Assembly (NCBI GenBank): GCA_035498405.1
Contig: DATKAE010000122.1
Coordinates: 21,611-85,610 of the forward strand
Origin: DATBFU01 sp035498405
GTDB taxonomy: Bacteria; Acidobacteriota; Thermoanaerobaculia; UBA5066; Gp7-AA6
Length of the DNA stretch: 64,000 bases
Direction: 5' to 3'
Within the stretch, counting starts at the first letter, position 1; each line of letters opens with the position of its first letter. The translations under genes were made by a program, and so were the position numbers. The notes under the pieces were generated by a model. That model was not told the DNA's origin. It made no database searches and saw nothing but the letters and a program-made list of their open reading frames with translations. Below are positions 1 through 6,477 of the stretch, piece after piece.

Positions 1-1
1 G

Positions 2-970
2 ATCGTGACGGAGGGGCAGGCCACGACGCTGCTGACGGCGACCGGCTACGTCGAGGCGGAGCGCAAGGCGGACCTCTCGCCCAAGATCACCTCTCGGATC
101 ATCGAGCTGAACGTGACCGAGGGCTCGCGCGTCAAGAAGGGCGAGATCATCGCCCGGCTGGACGATACGGACTTGAACGCCCAGCTCGCGGAGGCGAGCG
201 CCAACTGGGTCAATGCGAAGGCGGAGCTCGAGCGCCAGCAGTCCCTCTATCAGCAGGGACTCTCGCCAAAGTCCGTCCTCGATGCGGCCGTCGCCTCGGA
301 GAGGGCGACCCGGGCGCGCGCCGACTACGTCAAGGCGCTGATCGACTACACGGTGATCCGGGCGCCTTTTGCCGGCGTGGTCACCGCCAAGCGCGCGTTC
401 GTGGGCGAGGCCGTCTCGCCGTACGGCTCCTCGCCGTCAGGCGGCGGCTCAGGCGGCGCCATCGTCACCCTGGTCGAGTTCTCGAGCCTGTATGTGGGGG
501 CGGACGTCAACGAGGCGAACCTCGGCAAGCTCGGTCCCAAGCAGCCGGCAGAGATCAGCCTCGACGCGATGCCTGAGAAGACCTACCACGGTTACCTTCG
601 CCAGGTCGTTCCCGCCGCGGATCGCCAGAAGGCGACCGTGCGCGTGAAGGTTTCCTTCCTCGACGCGGATGACCGGATCCTGCCGGACCTTTCGGCGCGG
701 GTCTCCTTCACGTCGGAGGCGACGAAGGGAAGCGCCAACCGCAGCCGCATCCTGATTCCGAAGGCCGCGCTCGTGACCGCCGACGGCAAGACGGGCGTCT
801 TTCGAATCGCCGCGGGGAGGGTGAAATTCCAGCCGATCGAGGCGGGGGGCGAGGTGCAGGGGCAGATCGAGGTGACGCGGGGCCTCCAGGGAGGCGAGCG
901 GCTGGTCTCGGCCGGCGGGGCCGGGTTGCGGGACGGAGACCGCGTCCGGGTGGAAGGGGAGAAGCCATGA
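2..970 (+). CDS. Efflux periplasmic adaptor (MacA/HlyD membrane fusion protein), 5' end missing
   Basis: The reading frame is open at the window edge, so the N-terminal membrane anchor is missing. The visible part has the family order: a biotinyl-lipoyl-like strand pair ('ITSRIIELNVTEGSRVKKGEIIARLDD' region, about residues 28-55), a coiled-coil hairpin rich in Ala, Glu and Arg (about 60-110), the second lipoyl half ('YTVIRAPFAGVV'), and a beta-barrel with a membrane-proximal domain. A Gly/Ser-rich loop near residues 138-149 matches the loop common in MacA-type adaptors. Its stop overlaps the start of the ABC ATPase by ATGA, and two FtsX-type permeases follow. The four genes therefore look like one MacAB-like exporter of unknown substrate. 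The adaptor would bridge the inner-membrane permeases to an outer-membrane channel; no TolC-type gene is visible here. Confidence 0.9.
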   Translation: MVTEGQATTLLTATGYVEAERKADLSPKITSRIIELNVTEGSRVKKGEIIARLDDTDLNAQLAEASANWVNAKAELERQQSLYQQGLSPKSVLDAAVASERATRARADYVKALIDYTVIRAPFAGVVTAKRAFVGEAVSPYGSSPSGGGSGGAIVTLVEFSSLYVGADVNEANLGKLGPKQPAEISLDAMPEKTYHGYLRQVVPAADRQKATVRVKVSFLDADDRILPDLSARVSFTSEATKGSANRSRILIPKAALVTADGKTGVFRIAAGRVKFQPIEAGGEVQGQIEVTRGLQGGERLVSAGGAGLRDGDRVRVEGEKP

Positions 971-1680
971 GCGAAGCGCTGATCGACATCGAACACGTGG
1001 AGAAGGTCTATCACCGGGACCAGATCGAAATCCCGGTCTTGAACGACATCAACCTGGAGGTCCCGTCGGGCGAGTATGTCGCGTTGATGGGGCCGTCCGG
1101 CTCGGGCAAGACGACGCTCTTGAACCTGATCGCGGGGATCGACTCTCCCACGCGCGGCCGCATCGTCATCGGGGGGCGCGACATCGCCACGATGTCGCAG
1201 ACCGACCTGGCCGAGTGGCGCTCGCACACCGTCGGGTTCATCTTTCAGCTCTACAACCTGCTCCCGGTCTTGAACGCGTTCGAGAACGTGGAGCTGCCGC
1301 TGCTGCTGACGAAGCTGTCGAAGAAGGAGCGCCGCAAGCACGTCGAGACGGCGCTCTCGATCGTGGGGCTCTCCGACCGAATGGACCACTACCCGAGGCA
1401 GCTCTCGGGCGGTCAGGAGCAGCGCGTCGCCATCGCCCGCGCCATCGTCTCGGATCCGAAGATCCTCGTGGCGGACGAGCCGACGGGCGACCTCGACGCC
1501 AAGTCGGCCGAGGAGATCCTCGAGCTGCTCCGCCGCCTGAACGAGGAGTTCGGCAAGACGATCGTCATGGTCACGCACGACCCGAAGGCCGCGGATCGGG
1601 CGCACCGCATGATTCACCTCGACAAGGGCGTCCTCCACGCCGACGAACGGACCGAGACGGGAGCGGTGGGCAAGCCGTGA
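967..1680 (+). CDS. ABC transporter ATP-binding protein (MacB/LolD family)
   Basis: 237 residues, a full-length stand-alone ATPase. Walker A 'GPSGSGKTT' is at residues 42-50. The Q-loop lies in 'FIFQLYNLLP', the signature is 'LSGGQEQRVAIARA', Walker B with D-loop is 'ILVADEPTGDLD', and the switch His is in 'VMVTHDPKAA'. The signature has Glu where many relatives have Gln (LSGGQQQ), which is a tolerated position. The start ATG lies in an ATGA overlap with the adaptor, and the stop overlaps a GTG start of the first permease, so translation is probably coupled. It should power the pair of FtsX-like permeases. The LolD-like fold also fits lipoprotein release, but the adjacent adaptor favours MacAB-type export. 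Confidence 0.95.
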   Translation: MSEALIDIEHVEKVYHRDQIEIPVLNDINLEVPSGEYVALMGPSGSGKTTLLNLIAGIDSPTRGRIVIGGRDIATMSQTDLAEWRSHTVGFIFQLYNLLPVLNAFENVELPLLLTKLSKKERRKHVETALSIVGLSDRMDHYPRQLSGGQEQRVAIARAIVSDPKILVADEPTGDLDAKSAEEILELLRRLNEEFGKTIVMVTHDPKAADRAHRMIHLDKGVLHADERTETGAVGKP

Positions 1681-2843
1681 AGTACCTGAACCTGATCTGG
1701 CGCAACGTCTTTCGCAAGAAGACCCGCACGGTGCTCACGATGAGTTCCATCGTGCTCGTGCTCGTCCTGATCGTGACCCTCGTGTCCCTGCTGCGCGCGA
1801 TGGAACAGGATCCCTCGGGAGGCAAAGGCTCCAACCGCCTCGTCGTGCAGCACGCGACCGGCCTCGCCAACTTCCTGCCGCTGTCCCAGCGCCAGCGGAT
1901 CGAGCAGATCCCCGGTGTCGTGGCCGTGACGCCCGAGATCTGGTTCGGCGGTATCTACAAGGACGACCGGCCCGAGAACTTCTTTGGACAGCTCTCGGCC
2001 GATCCCGACATCTTCTTCGACAAGATCTTCGACGAGGCGACGATCGACCCGAAGGTCAACGCCGAATGGAAGGCAAACCGCAACTCCTTCGTCGCGGGCA
2101 AGGCGCTGGAGGACAAGTTCCACTGGAAGCCCGGCGACCACGTCCAACTGCGCGGGACGTACATCCCGATCACGCTCGACCTGGTCTACGTCGGGTCGTA
2201 CCACTCGGGCGACGAGTCCAACGCCTTCTTCCACAACGAGTACCTGAACCAATCGAAGTGGTTCGGAGCCGACAAGTACACCGGCATCTACTACCTGAAG
2301 GTCGAGAAGACCGAGGACCTGTCTCGCGTCTCGGCGGCGATCGACAAGATGTTCGAGAACAGCGACGCACCGACCAAGACGCTGACCGAGAAACAATTTC
2401 AGGCCTCCTTCATGGAGATGATGGGCAACGTGAAGGGTTTGATCCGCTGGATTTCCGTGATCATCCTCTTCGCCATCACTCTGATCGTGGCCAACACGAT
2501 CGCCATGTCCGCGCGCGAGCGAGTCACCGAGATTGCCGTGATGCGCACCCTCGGTTACCGCCGCACGCACATTCTCGTGTTCATCCTCTCGGAGGCCGTT
2601 CTGATGGCTCTTCTCGGGGGTGTCATCGGCCTGATCGGCGCGAAGTACCTCATCATCCCCGGGATGATCGGCTTCATGAAGTACACCCCCATGGCGCCGT
2701 TCCTGATCAACTTCAAGGTCAGCGGTGTGGTGCTGCTCGCGGCCTTCGGCATTTCGGTCGGCGTCGGGGTGCTCGCCGGGTTCGTGCCCGCGATTCGCTC
2801 CTCCCAGATCCGGATTGTCGACGGCCTGCGGCAGGTGGTGTGA
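1677..2843 (+). CDS. ABC transporter permease, MacB/FtsX type (first of two)
   Basis: 388 residues from a GTG start that overlaps the ATPase stop (GTGA). A short cytoplasmic start 'MKYLNLIWRNVFRKK' is followed by one membrane helix (about residues 19-40), a large periplasmic MacB-PCD domain (about 45-250), then three C-terminal helices with the FtsX signature ('SVIILFAITLIVANTIAMSARER..EIAVMRTLGYRR'). This is the normal four-helix topology. The ATG at the front of the longer open frame lies inside the ATPase gene in another frame and is not used. The second permease has the same architecture but little obvious sequence identity, so the functional unit is probably a heterodimer. Confidence 0.93.
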   Translation: MKYLNLIWRNVFRKKTRTVLTMSSIVLVLVLIVTLVSLLRAMEQDPSGGKGSNRLVVQHATGLANFLPLSQRQRIEQIPGVVAVTPEIWFGGIYKDDRPENFFGQLSADPDIFFDKIFDEATIDPKVNAEWKANRNSFVAGKALEDKFHWKPGDHVQLRGTYIPITLDLVYVGSYHSGDESNAFFHNEYLNQSKWFGADKYTGIYYLKVEKTEDLSRVSAAIDKMFENSDAPTKTLTEKQFQASFMEMMGNVKGLIRWISVIILFAITLIVANTIAMSARERVTEIAVMRTLGYRRTHILVFILSEAVLMALLGGVIGLIGAKYLIIPGMIGFMKYTPMAPFLINFKVSGVVLLAAFGISVGVGVLAGFVPAIRSSQIRIVDGLRQVV

Positions 2844-2845
2844 CG

Positions 2846-4018
2846 ATGGCGATCCCGCTGAAGTACAACCTCCGCAACCTCCTCGGCCGCAAGGTCTCGA
2901 CCCTGATGACGGTCGCCGTGGTGGCGCTCGTCGTGACGGTCTTCCTCTTCGTGCTGTCGCTGTGGCAGGGTGTCGAGCGGACCCTTTCGGTCAACGCCTC
3001 GACGCGCAACGTCCTGACGATGCGGGTCGGCTCCCAGGCCGAGATGCAGAGCGTCATCACGCGGGACCAGTTCGACCAGATCCGCTCGTTGCCGGGAATC
3101 GAGCGGGATGTCAAGGGCGAGCCGATGGTTTCTCCGGAGTTGCTGACGCTGGTCAACATCCCGCGCCAGGACGGGCAGAGCTCCAACGTTCAGGTGCGCG
3201 GCATCGCCCCCGTCGGCCTGCAGATGCGCCCGGGAATCCGGATCGTGGATGGCCGGATGTTCCGGCCGGAAGCGGAAGAAGCGATCGTGTCGCGCAACCT
3301 GTCGACGCGCTTTGCCCACATGAACCTGGGCGACGTCATCAAGCAGGGAAACTTCCGGTGGACGATCGTCGGGCATTTCGATGCCTTGGGCAGCGCCTAC
3401 GAGTCCGAAATCTGGGTGGACGTGAAGGATCTGCAGGCGCAGACCAAGCGCCAGATCTTCTCCTCGGTCTTCGTGCGCACGAGCGACCCGGACTCGGCCG
3501 CTCGCTACATCGAAGCCGTCAAGGGAGACCAGCGTCTGAAGCTCGAAGGCAAGACCGAGAGGAAGTACTACGAGGAGCAGATGGTCACGGGCGCGCCGAT
3601 CAAGATCATCGCGATCCTCGTCGGCTTCTTCACGGCGATCGGAGCGGCGTTTGGCGCCATGAACACGATGTACGCCCAGGTCTCGGCGCGGACCCGGGAG
3701 ATCGGGACGCTCCGGGCCATCGGCTTCTCGCGCCGGTCGGTTCTGGCCTCCTTCGTGCTCGAGGCGCTTCTGCTGTGCCTGGCGGGCGGCGTGATCGGAA
3801 CGGCCGCCGCCTTCGGGCTCTTCAATCTGGTCGTCACCAAGCCCACCGGCACGATGAACTTCCGGACCTTCTCCGAGGTGCTCTTCAATTTCCGGCTCAC
3901 ACCGCCGCTCGTGGCGGGCGGGATCGCCTTCTCGCTCGCCATGGGGCTTCTGGGCGGGTTCTTTCCGGCCTTCCGCGCGGCGCGCTTGAAGATTACCTCG
4001 GCGCTGCGCGCGGTCTGA
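2846..4018 (+). CDS. ABC transporter permease, MacB/FtsX type (second of two)
   Basis: 390 residues. ATG at 2846, two bases after the previous stop. Same layout as its neighbour: basic N-terminus 'MAIPLKYNLRNLLGRK', helix at about 20-43, periplasmic domain with a MacB-PCD-like strand pattern, then three helices around 'ILVGFFTAIGAAFGAMNTMYAQVSARTREIGTLRAIGFSR'. It is the last gene of the export operon. The next gene on the same strand starts 66 bp later behind its own inverted repeat, so the operon probably ends here. The substrate cannot be told from sequence. Confidence 0.92.
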   Translation: MAIPLKYNLRNLLGRKVSTLMTVAVVALVVTVFLFVLSLWQGVERTLSVNASTRNVLTMRVGSQAEMQSVITRDQFDQIRSLPGIERDVKGEPMVSPELLTLVNIPRQDGQSSNVQVRGIAPVGLQMRPGIRIVDGRMFRPEAEEAIVSRNLSTRFAHMNLGDVIKQGNFRWTIVGHFDALGSAYESEIWVDVKDLQAQTKRQIFSSVFVRTSDPDSAARYIEAVKGDQRLKLEGKTERKYYEEQMVTGAPIKIIAILVGFFTAIGAAFGAMNTMYAQVSARTREIGTLRAIGFSRRSVLASFVLEALLLCLAGGVIGTAAAFGLFNLVVTKPTGTMNFRTFSEVLFNFRLTPPLVAGGIAFSLAMGLLGGFFPAFRAARLKITSALRAV

Positions 4019-4063
4019 GCCGGGCGGCCGGCGGGGGCGGGAACTCGGGGCTCCCGCCTCGCT

Positions 4064-4081
4064 GATAGCATCTCTGCTATC
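4064..4081. promoter_or_regulatory. Inverted repeat directly upstream of the xre gene (candidate operator)
   Basis: A perfect 7-bp inverted repeat, GATAGCA-TCTC-TGCTATC, ends three bases before the ATG at 4084. It contains the -10-like hexamer TAGCAT (4066-4071). A repressor bound here would cover both the core promoter and the start codon. Autoregulation by the Xre protein is the obvious reading but is inference. Confidence 0.6.
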
Positions 4082-4083
4082 GC

Positions 4084-4320
4084 ATGACCGCGGCTTCGAT
4101 TCTCCGAGACGCCCGCCGCCGGGCCGGCTTGAGCCAGCGCGGGCTCGGCCGCCGTGCCGGTGTGCCCCAGGCCACCGTCGCCCGGATCGAAGAGGGGAGG
4201 ACCTCGCCGCGGTTCGAGACGCTGGATCGCCTCCTCGCGGCTTGCGGCTTCGATCTCGTGGCGCGGCCGCGGAGAAGAGGGTCGAAGGGCGAGGGACGAG
4301 GGGCGAGGCGGAGGGGCTAG
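4084..4320 (+). CDS. Small Xre-family helix-turn-helix protein, antitoxin-like
   Basis: 78 residues. A single Cro/C1-type HTH occupies residues about 4-58: 'LRDARRRAGLSQRGLGRRAGVPQATVARIEEG' followed by 'TSPRFETLDRLLAACG', the typical five-helix pattern. The basic, low-complexity tail ('RRRGSKGEGRGARRRG') is encoded by the start of a heptamer repeat, so the original C-terminus may have been replaced. The protein has the size and the operator arrangement of solitary Xre antitoxins, but no toxin or nucleotidyltransferase partner follows; the next gene is convergent. It could be an orphan antitoxin or simply a local autorepressor. Confidence 0.75.
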   Translation: MTAASILRDARRRAGLSQRGLGRRAGVPQATVARIEEGRTSPRFETLDRLLAACGFDLVARPRRRGSKGEGRGARRRG

Positions 4321-4400
4321 GGAGAGTATAGAGGGCGAAAGAACAGTCGGGATCTCCGCTTCGTGTCTTCCCTAACCCCTAAACCCCTAACCCCTAACCC
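4284..4400. repeat. Composite repeat A: GAGGGRC-like heptamers, spacer, four CCCCTAA units
   Basis: Two repeat blocks with the same 7-nt period. At 4284-4311 there are about four units related to GAGGGRC (GAAGGGC, GAGGGAC, GAGGGGC, GAGGCGG). After about 58 bp of spacer, 4370-4400 reads CCCTAA, CCCCTAAA, CCCCTAA, CCCCTAA, CCC. The minus strand thus has four runs of 3-4 G separated by TTA, a classic G-quadruplex pattern. The element fills a convergent gene end; the tail and stop of xre and the region abutting the TAA stop of the next minus-strand gene lie at its edges. A second copy is at 13718-13837. Confidence 0.85.
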
Positions 4401-4404
4401 GTCG

Positions 4405-5262
4405 TTAGGGAAACTCCCGCTGCGCCGCGGGCAGGGGGTAGACGCGGCGCTGGCCGTCGATTCCGTCCACGATCCTTCCCCAGGGCACGTCGGGGTCGTG
4501 CTCGAACAGGCAGAGCCACCCTTCCCGCGCGGCCTGGTCGATCCAACGTTTCTTGTTCTGGATGAGTTCGATCGGGTAGAGGGGCTCCTCCATGAGCCAC
4601 GGGATCGGAACGTGCGCCGAGGTCGGCACGGCATCCGCGAAGAAGAATGCGGTCCGCCCCTCCGAGTCGATCCGGACTCCCTGCATCCCCGCCGCTTGGC
4701 CAGCCAGGGGAGTCACACGCACGCCCGGGCGGATCTCCCGCTCTCCGTCGACCGTCTCGAGCCGTCCCGCCTCGGCATACGGCTCCCAGTTCTCCGGCTC
4801 ATAGGAGGCGCGCTCGCGCTCGCCTGGGGCGCGCGCGCGGTCGAGCTCGCTCGACTGGACGTAGAGCGTCGCGCGGGGGAAGAGCCGCACCGCGCAGCCT
4901 TCGCCGCGGACAGTCGCGCCGCCCGCGTGATCGGATTGGAGGCGAGAAAGGACGAGGGCATCGACTTGGTCGGGCCGCACCCCGATTCGCGCGAGCTGCT
5001 CCGCCAGGGACGGTCCGGCGGCGATCGAGCGGCGCTCGCGGGTCTCCTCGTCCCACTTGTCGCCCACTCCGGCCTCGACCAGCGCCGTGAAATCGGCGCC
5101 GCGCACCAGAAGGCAATGGGCGGCCACGCGAATTCGGTTCCGATCGTCCGCCGGAAACCGCCGTTCCCAGAGAACCTTCGGGATGACGCCGAACAGGGCG
5201 CTGCCGTCGAGCCGGAGGTCGCCGCCGTGGAGCAGGTCGAGCCGAAGCGAGCCGAAATTCAT
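4405..5262 (-). CDS. Metallo-beta-lactamase-fold protein with degenerate metal site
   Basis: 285 residues, the right length and strand order for the lactonase/SoxH-like MBL branch. The metal motif HxHxDH is R107-L-Q109-S-D111-H112, so the first two His are lost. The GHxxGH-like turn reads G-Q189-A-A-G-M193, again without His. The later Asp ('FFFADAVPTS') and the final His ('LFEHDPD') remain. The changes are mostly one base from His (CGC and CAA versus CAC). The frame is intact and codon use matches the neighbours, so this may be a pseudoenzyme rather than a dead gene. It is divergent from an MBL gene with a complete site, with 14 bp between the two start codons. Its stop codon touches composite repeat A. 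Confidence 0.8.
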   Translation of the reverse strand: MNFGSLRLDLLHGGDLRLDGSALFGVIPKVLWERRFPADDRNRIRVAAHCLLVRGADFTALVEAGVGDKWDEETRERRSIAAGPSLAEQLARIGVRPDQVDALVLSRLQSDHAGGATVRGEGCAVRLFPRATLYVQSSELDRARAPGERERASYEPENWEPYAEAGRLETVDGEREIRPGVRVTPLAGQAAGMQGVRIDSEGRTAFFFADAVPTSAHVPIPWLMEEPLYPIELIQNKKRWIDQAAREGWLCLFEHDPDVPWGRIVDGIDGQRRVYPLPAAQREFP

Positions 5263-5273
5263 ATATTCAATAT
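5262..5273. promoter_or_regulatory. AT-rich divergent promoter between two MBL genes
   Basis: Only 14 bp separate the two start codons (5262 minus, 5277 plus), and the 12 bases here are all A/T except one C. TATATT at 5262-5267 is a good -10 for the plus gene, with transcription expected within two or three bases of its ATG. There is no room for a ribosome binding site on either side, so both mRNAs should be leaderless or nearly so. Confidence 0.5.
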
Positions 5274-5276
5274 GCC

Positions 5277-6005
5277 ATGCGCCTTCACTTCTACGGCACG
5301 AAGGGCTACGTCGAGGAGCAGTCCCGCCTCCACCGGGGCCACTCCGCCTGGACGCTCGAGGTGGGAGGCTTCCGGCTTCTGTGCGACTTCGGCCAAAACC
5401 GCAAGGGGCTGCTCTCGAAGATCGCTCCGGACGCGATCTTCGTCTCGCACGCCCATCCGGACCACGCCTGGGGGCTCGAGGAGGGCACGTCGGTTCCGGT
5501 CTGGGCCTCGGCGGTGACCCACGAGATCACCAAGGACTTGCCGGTCGCGCAGCGCGTCGTGCTGGAGCCCGGCCGCGGGGTCCGCGTCGGGCCCCTGACG
5601 CTGACCGCCTTTCCCGTCGTGCACTCGGTGCGCTGTCCCGGGGTCGCGGCCCGTATCGAAACGCCGGAGGGTGTGGTGGTCTACTCGGGTGACGTCGTCT
5701 CGATCGAGGACGCGGCCTCCGCCTTGGCCGGTGCTTCCCTCTACGTCGGCGACGGCTCGACGCTCAAGGGGACGCTCGTGCGGCGGCATCAAAGCGGAAC
5801 GCTCATCGGCCACACGACGGTGAGGGCGCAGCTCGGGTGGCTTGGAAAATACGACGTGCCGCGCGCGATCTTCTCCCACTTCGGAAAGGGGCCGATCGAA
5901 ATGGGGGAGAAGGCCCTTCGCGACGCCCTCCGGGATCTCGCGGCGGACAAGGCGCCGGGCTGTGAGGTCTCTCCCGCGCGCGACGGTCTGGAGCTCGAGC
6001 GCTAG
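5277..6005 (+). CDS. MBL-fold metallohydrolase (RNase Z/PhnP-like)
   Basis: 242 residues. The metal motif is intact: 'FVSHAHPDH' carries HxHxDH, with later ligands in 'FPVVHSVRCPG', 'VVYSGDV' and 'AIFSHFGKG'. Size and order match the Lactamase_B_2 branch (RNase Z, PhnP, YycJ-like) and not the drug-inactivating enzymes. The substrate is unknown; phosphodiester hydrolysis is the usual chemistry of this branch. ATG 5277 is used here; an ATG at 5272 is out of frame. It shares a 14-bp divergent promoter with the metal-site-deficient MBL protein, which could be a partner or a relic of an old duplication. Confidence 0.85.
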   Translation: MRLHFYGTKGYVEEQSRLHRGHSAWTLEVGGFRLLCDFGQNRKGLLSKIAPDAIFVSHAHPDHAWGLEEGTSVPVWASAVTHEITKDLPVAQRVVLEPGRGVRVGPLTLTAFPVVHSVRCPGVAARIETPEGVVVYSGDVVSIEDAASALAGASLYVGDGSTLKGTLVRRHQSGTLIGHTTVRAQLGWLGKYDVPRAIFSHFGKGPIEMGEKALRDALRDLAADKAPGCEVSPARDGLELER

Positions 6006-6052
6006 GAGGCGCGGAGAGGGCAGGGCGACTCCGCTTGCCGCCCGAAGGACGG

Positions 6053-6427
6053 CTAGGGCTTCGCCGGCTCTGCCGGCTTTGCCGCCGCCGCGGGCTCCTC
6101 GGACTTGGCCTTCTTTGGCGCGGGGTACTTCTTCAGGAAGGCCCGGACCGAAGGACCGATGGGATCGGAGAGCGGCGCCGGTTCCGGCTTATCGAGCACG
6201 ACCTTCGGCTTGCTATTCAATTCGACGTGCGCCGAGACCGCCGAGGTGGGCGCACCCTGAGACCAGGGCCCCGCGATCAGGGGATCCGGGTTGTACTCGA
6301 GGCCGAAGGGTTGGTTGCACGGGTAGGCGCCGTGGCAGCGCGTCAACTGCACGAACTGCGCGGAGGCCGGGGCCGCGCAAAGGCCGCCGGCGATGAGAAA
6401 AGCCGCGAGACCGCGCCGCGTCTTCAC
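6053..6427 (-). CDS. Secreted hypothetical protein with Pro/Ala/Lys-rich tail
   Basis: 124 residues from a GTG start. The N-terminus 'MKTRRGLAAFLIAGGLCAAPASAQ' is a clear signal peptide with an AxA-like cleavage site near residue 23. Two Cys in 'LTRCHGAYPCNQPF' could form a disulfide after export. The last 30 residues are Ala/Pro/Lys-rich and probably unstructured. No family is recognised. It sits alone between the MBL gene and ccmF, with a -10-like TAGAAT at 6435-6440 seven bases before the start. Confidence 0.6.
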   Translation of the reverse strand: MKTRRGLAAFLIAGGLCAAPASAQFVQLTRCHGAYPCNQPFGLEYNPDPLIAGPWSQGAPTSAVSAHVELNSKPKVVLDKPEPAPLSDPIGPSVRAFLKKYPAPKKAKSEEPAAAAKPAEPAKP

Positions 6428-6434
6428 CGGCGCG

Positions 6435-6440
6435 ATTCTA
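6435..6440 (-). promoter_or_regulatory. -10-like box TAGAAT, probable leaderless promoter
   Basis: On the minus strand TAGAAT lies seven bases before the GTG start at 6427. There is no convincing -35 and no Shine-Dalgarno. The spacing places transcription start at or next to the start codon. Confidence 0.4.
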
Positions 6441-6477
6441 CACCCCGCGCCCGTCGCGGGGAGGCCGCCGACCCTGC

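Noticed and set aside
967..1680. LSGGQEQ signature of the ABC ATPase as a defect
   Set aside because: The Gln/Glu difference at this position is tolerated in many active ATPases; all other motifs are intact.
4405..6005. The two MBL genes as a recent tandem duplication
   Set aside because: Apart from the shared fold their sequences and branches differ (lactonase/SoxH-like versus RNase Z/PhnP-like), so a recent duplication is unlikely.
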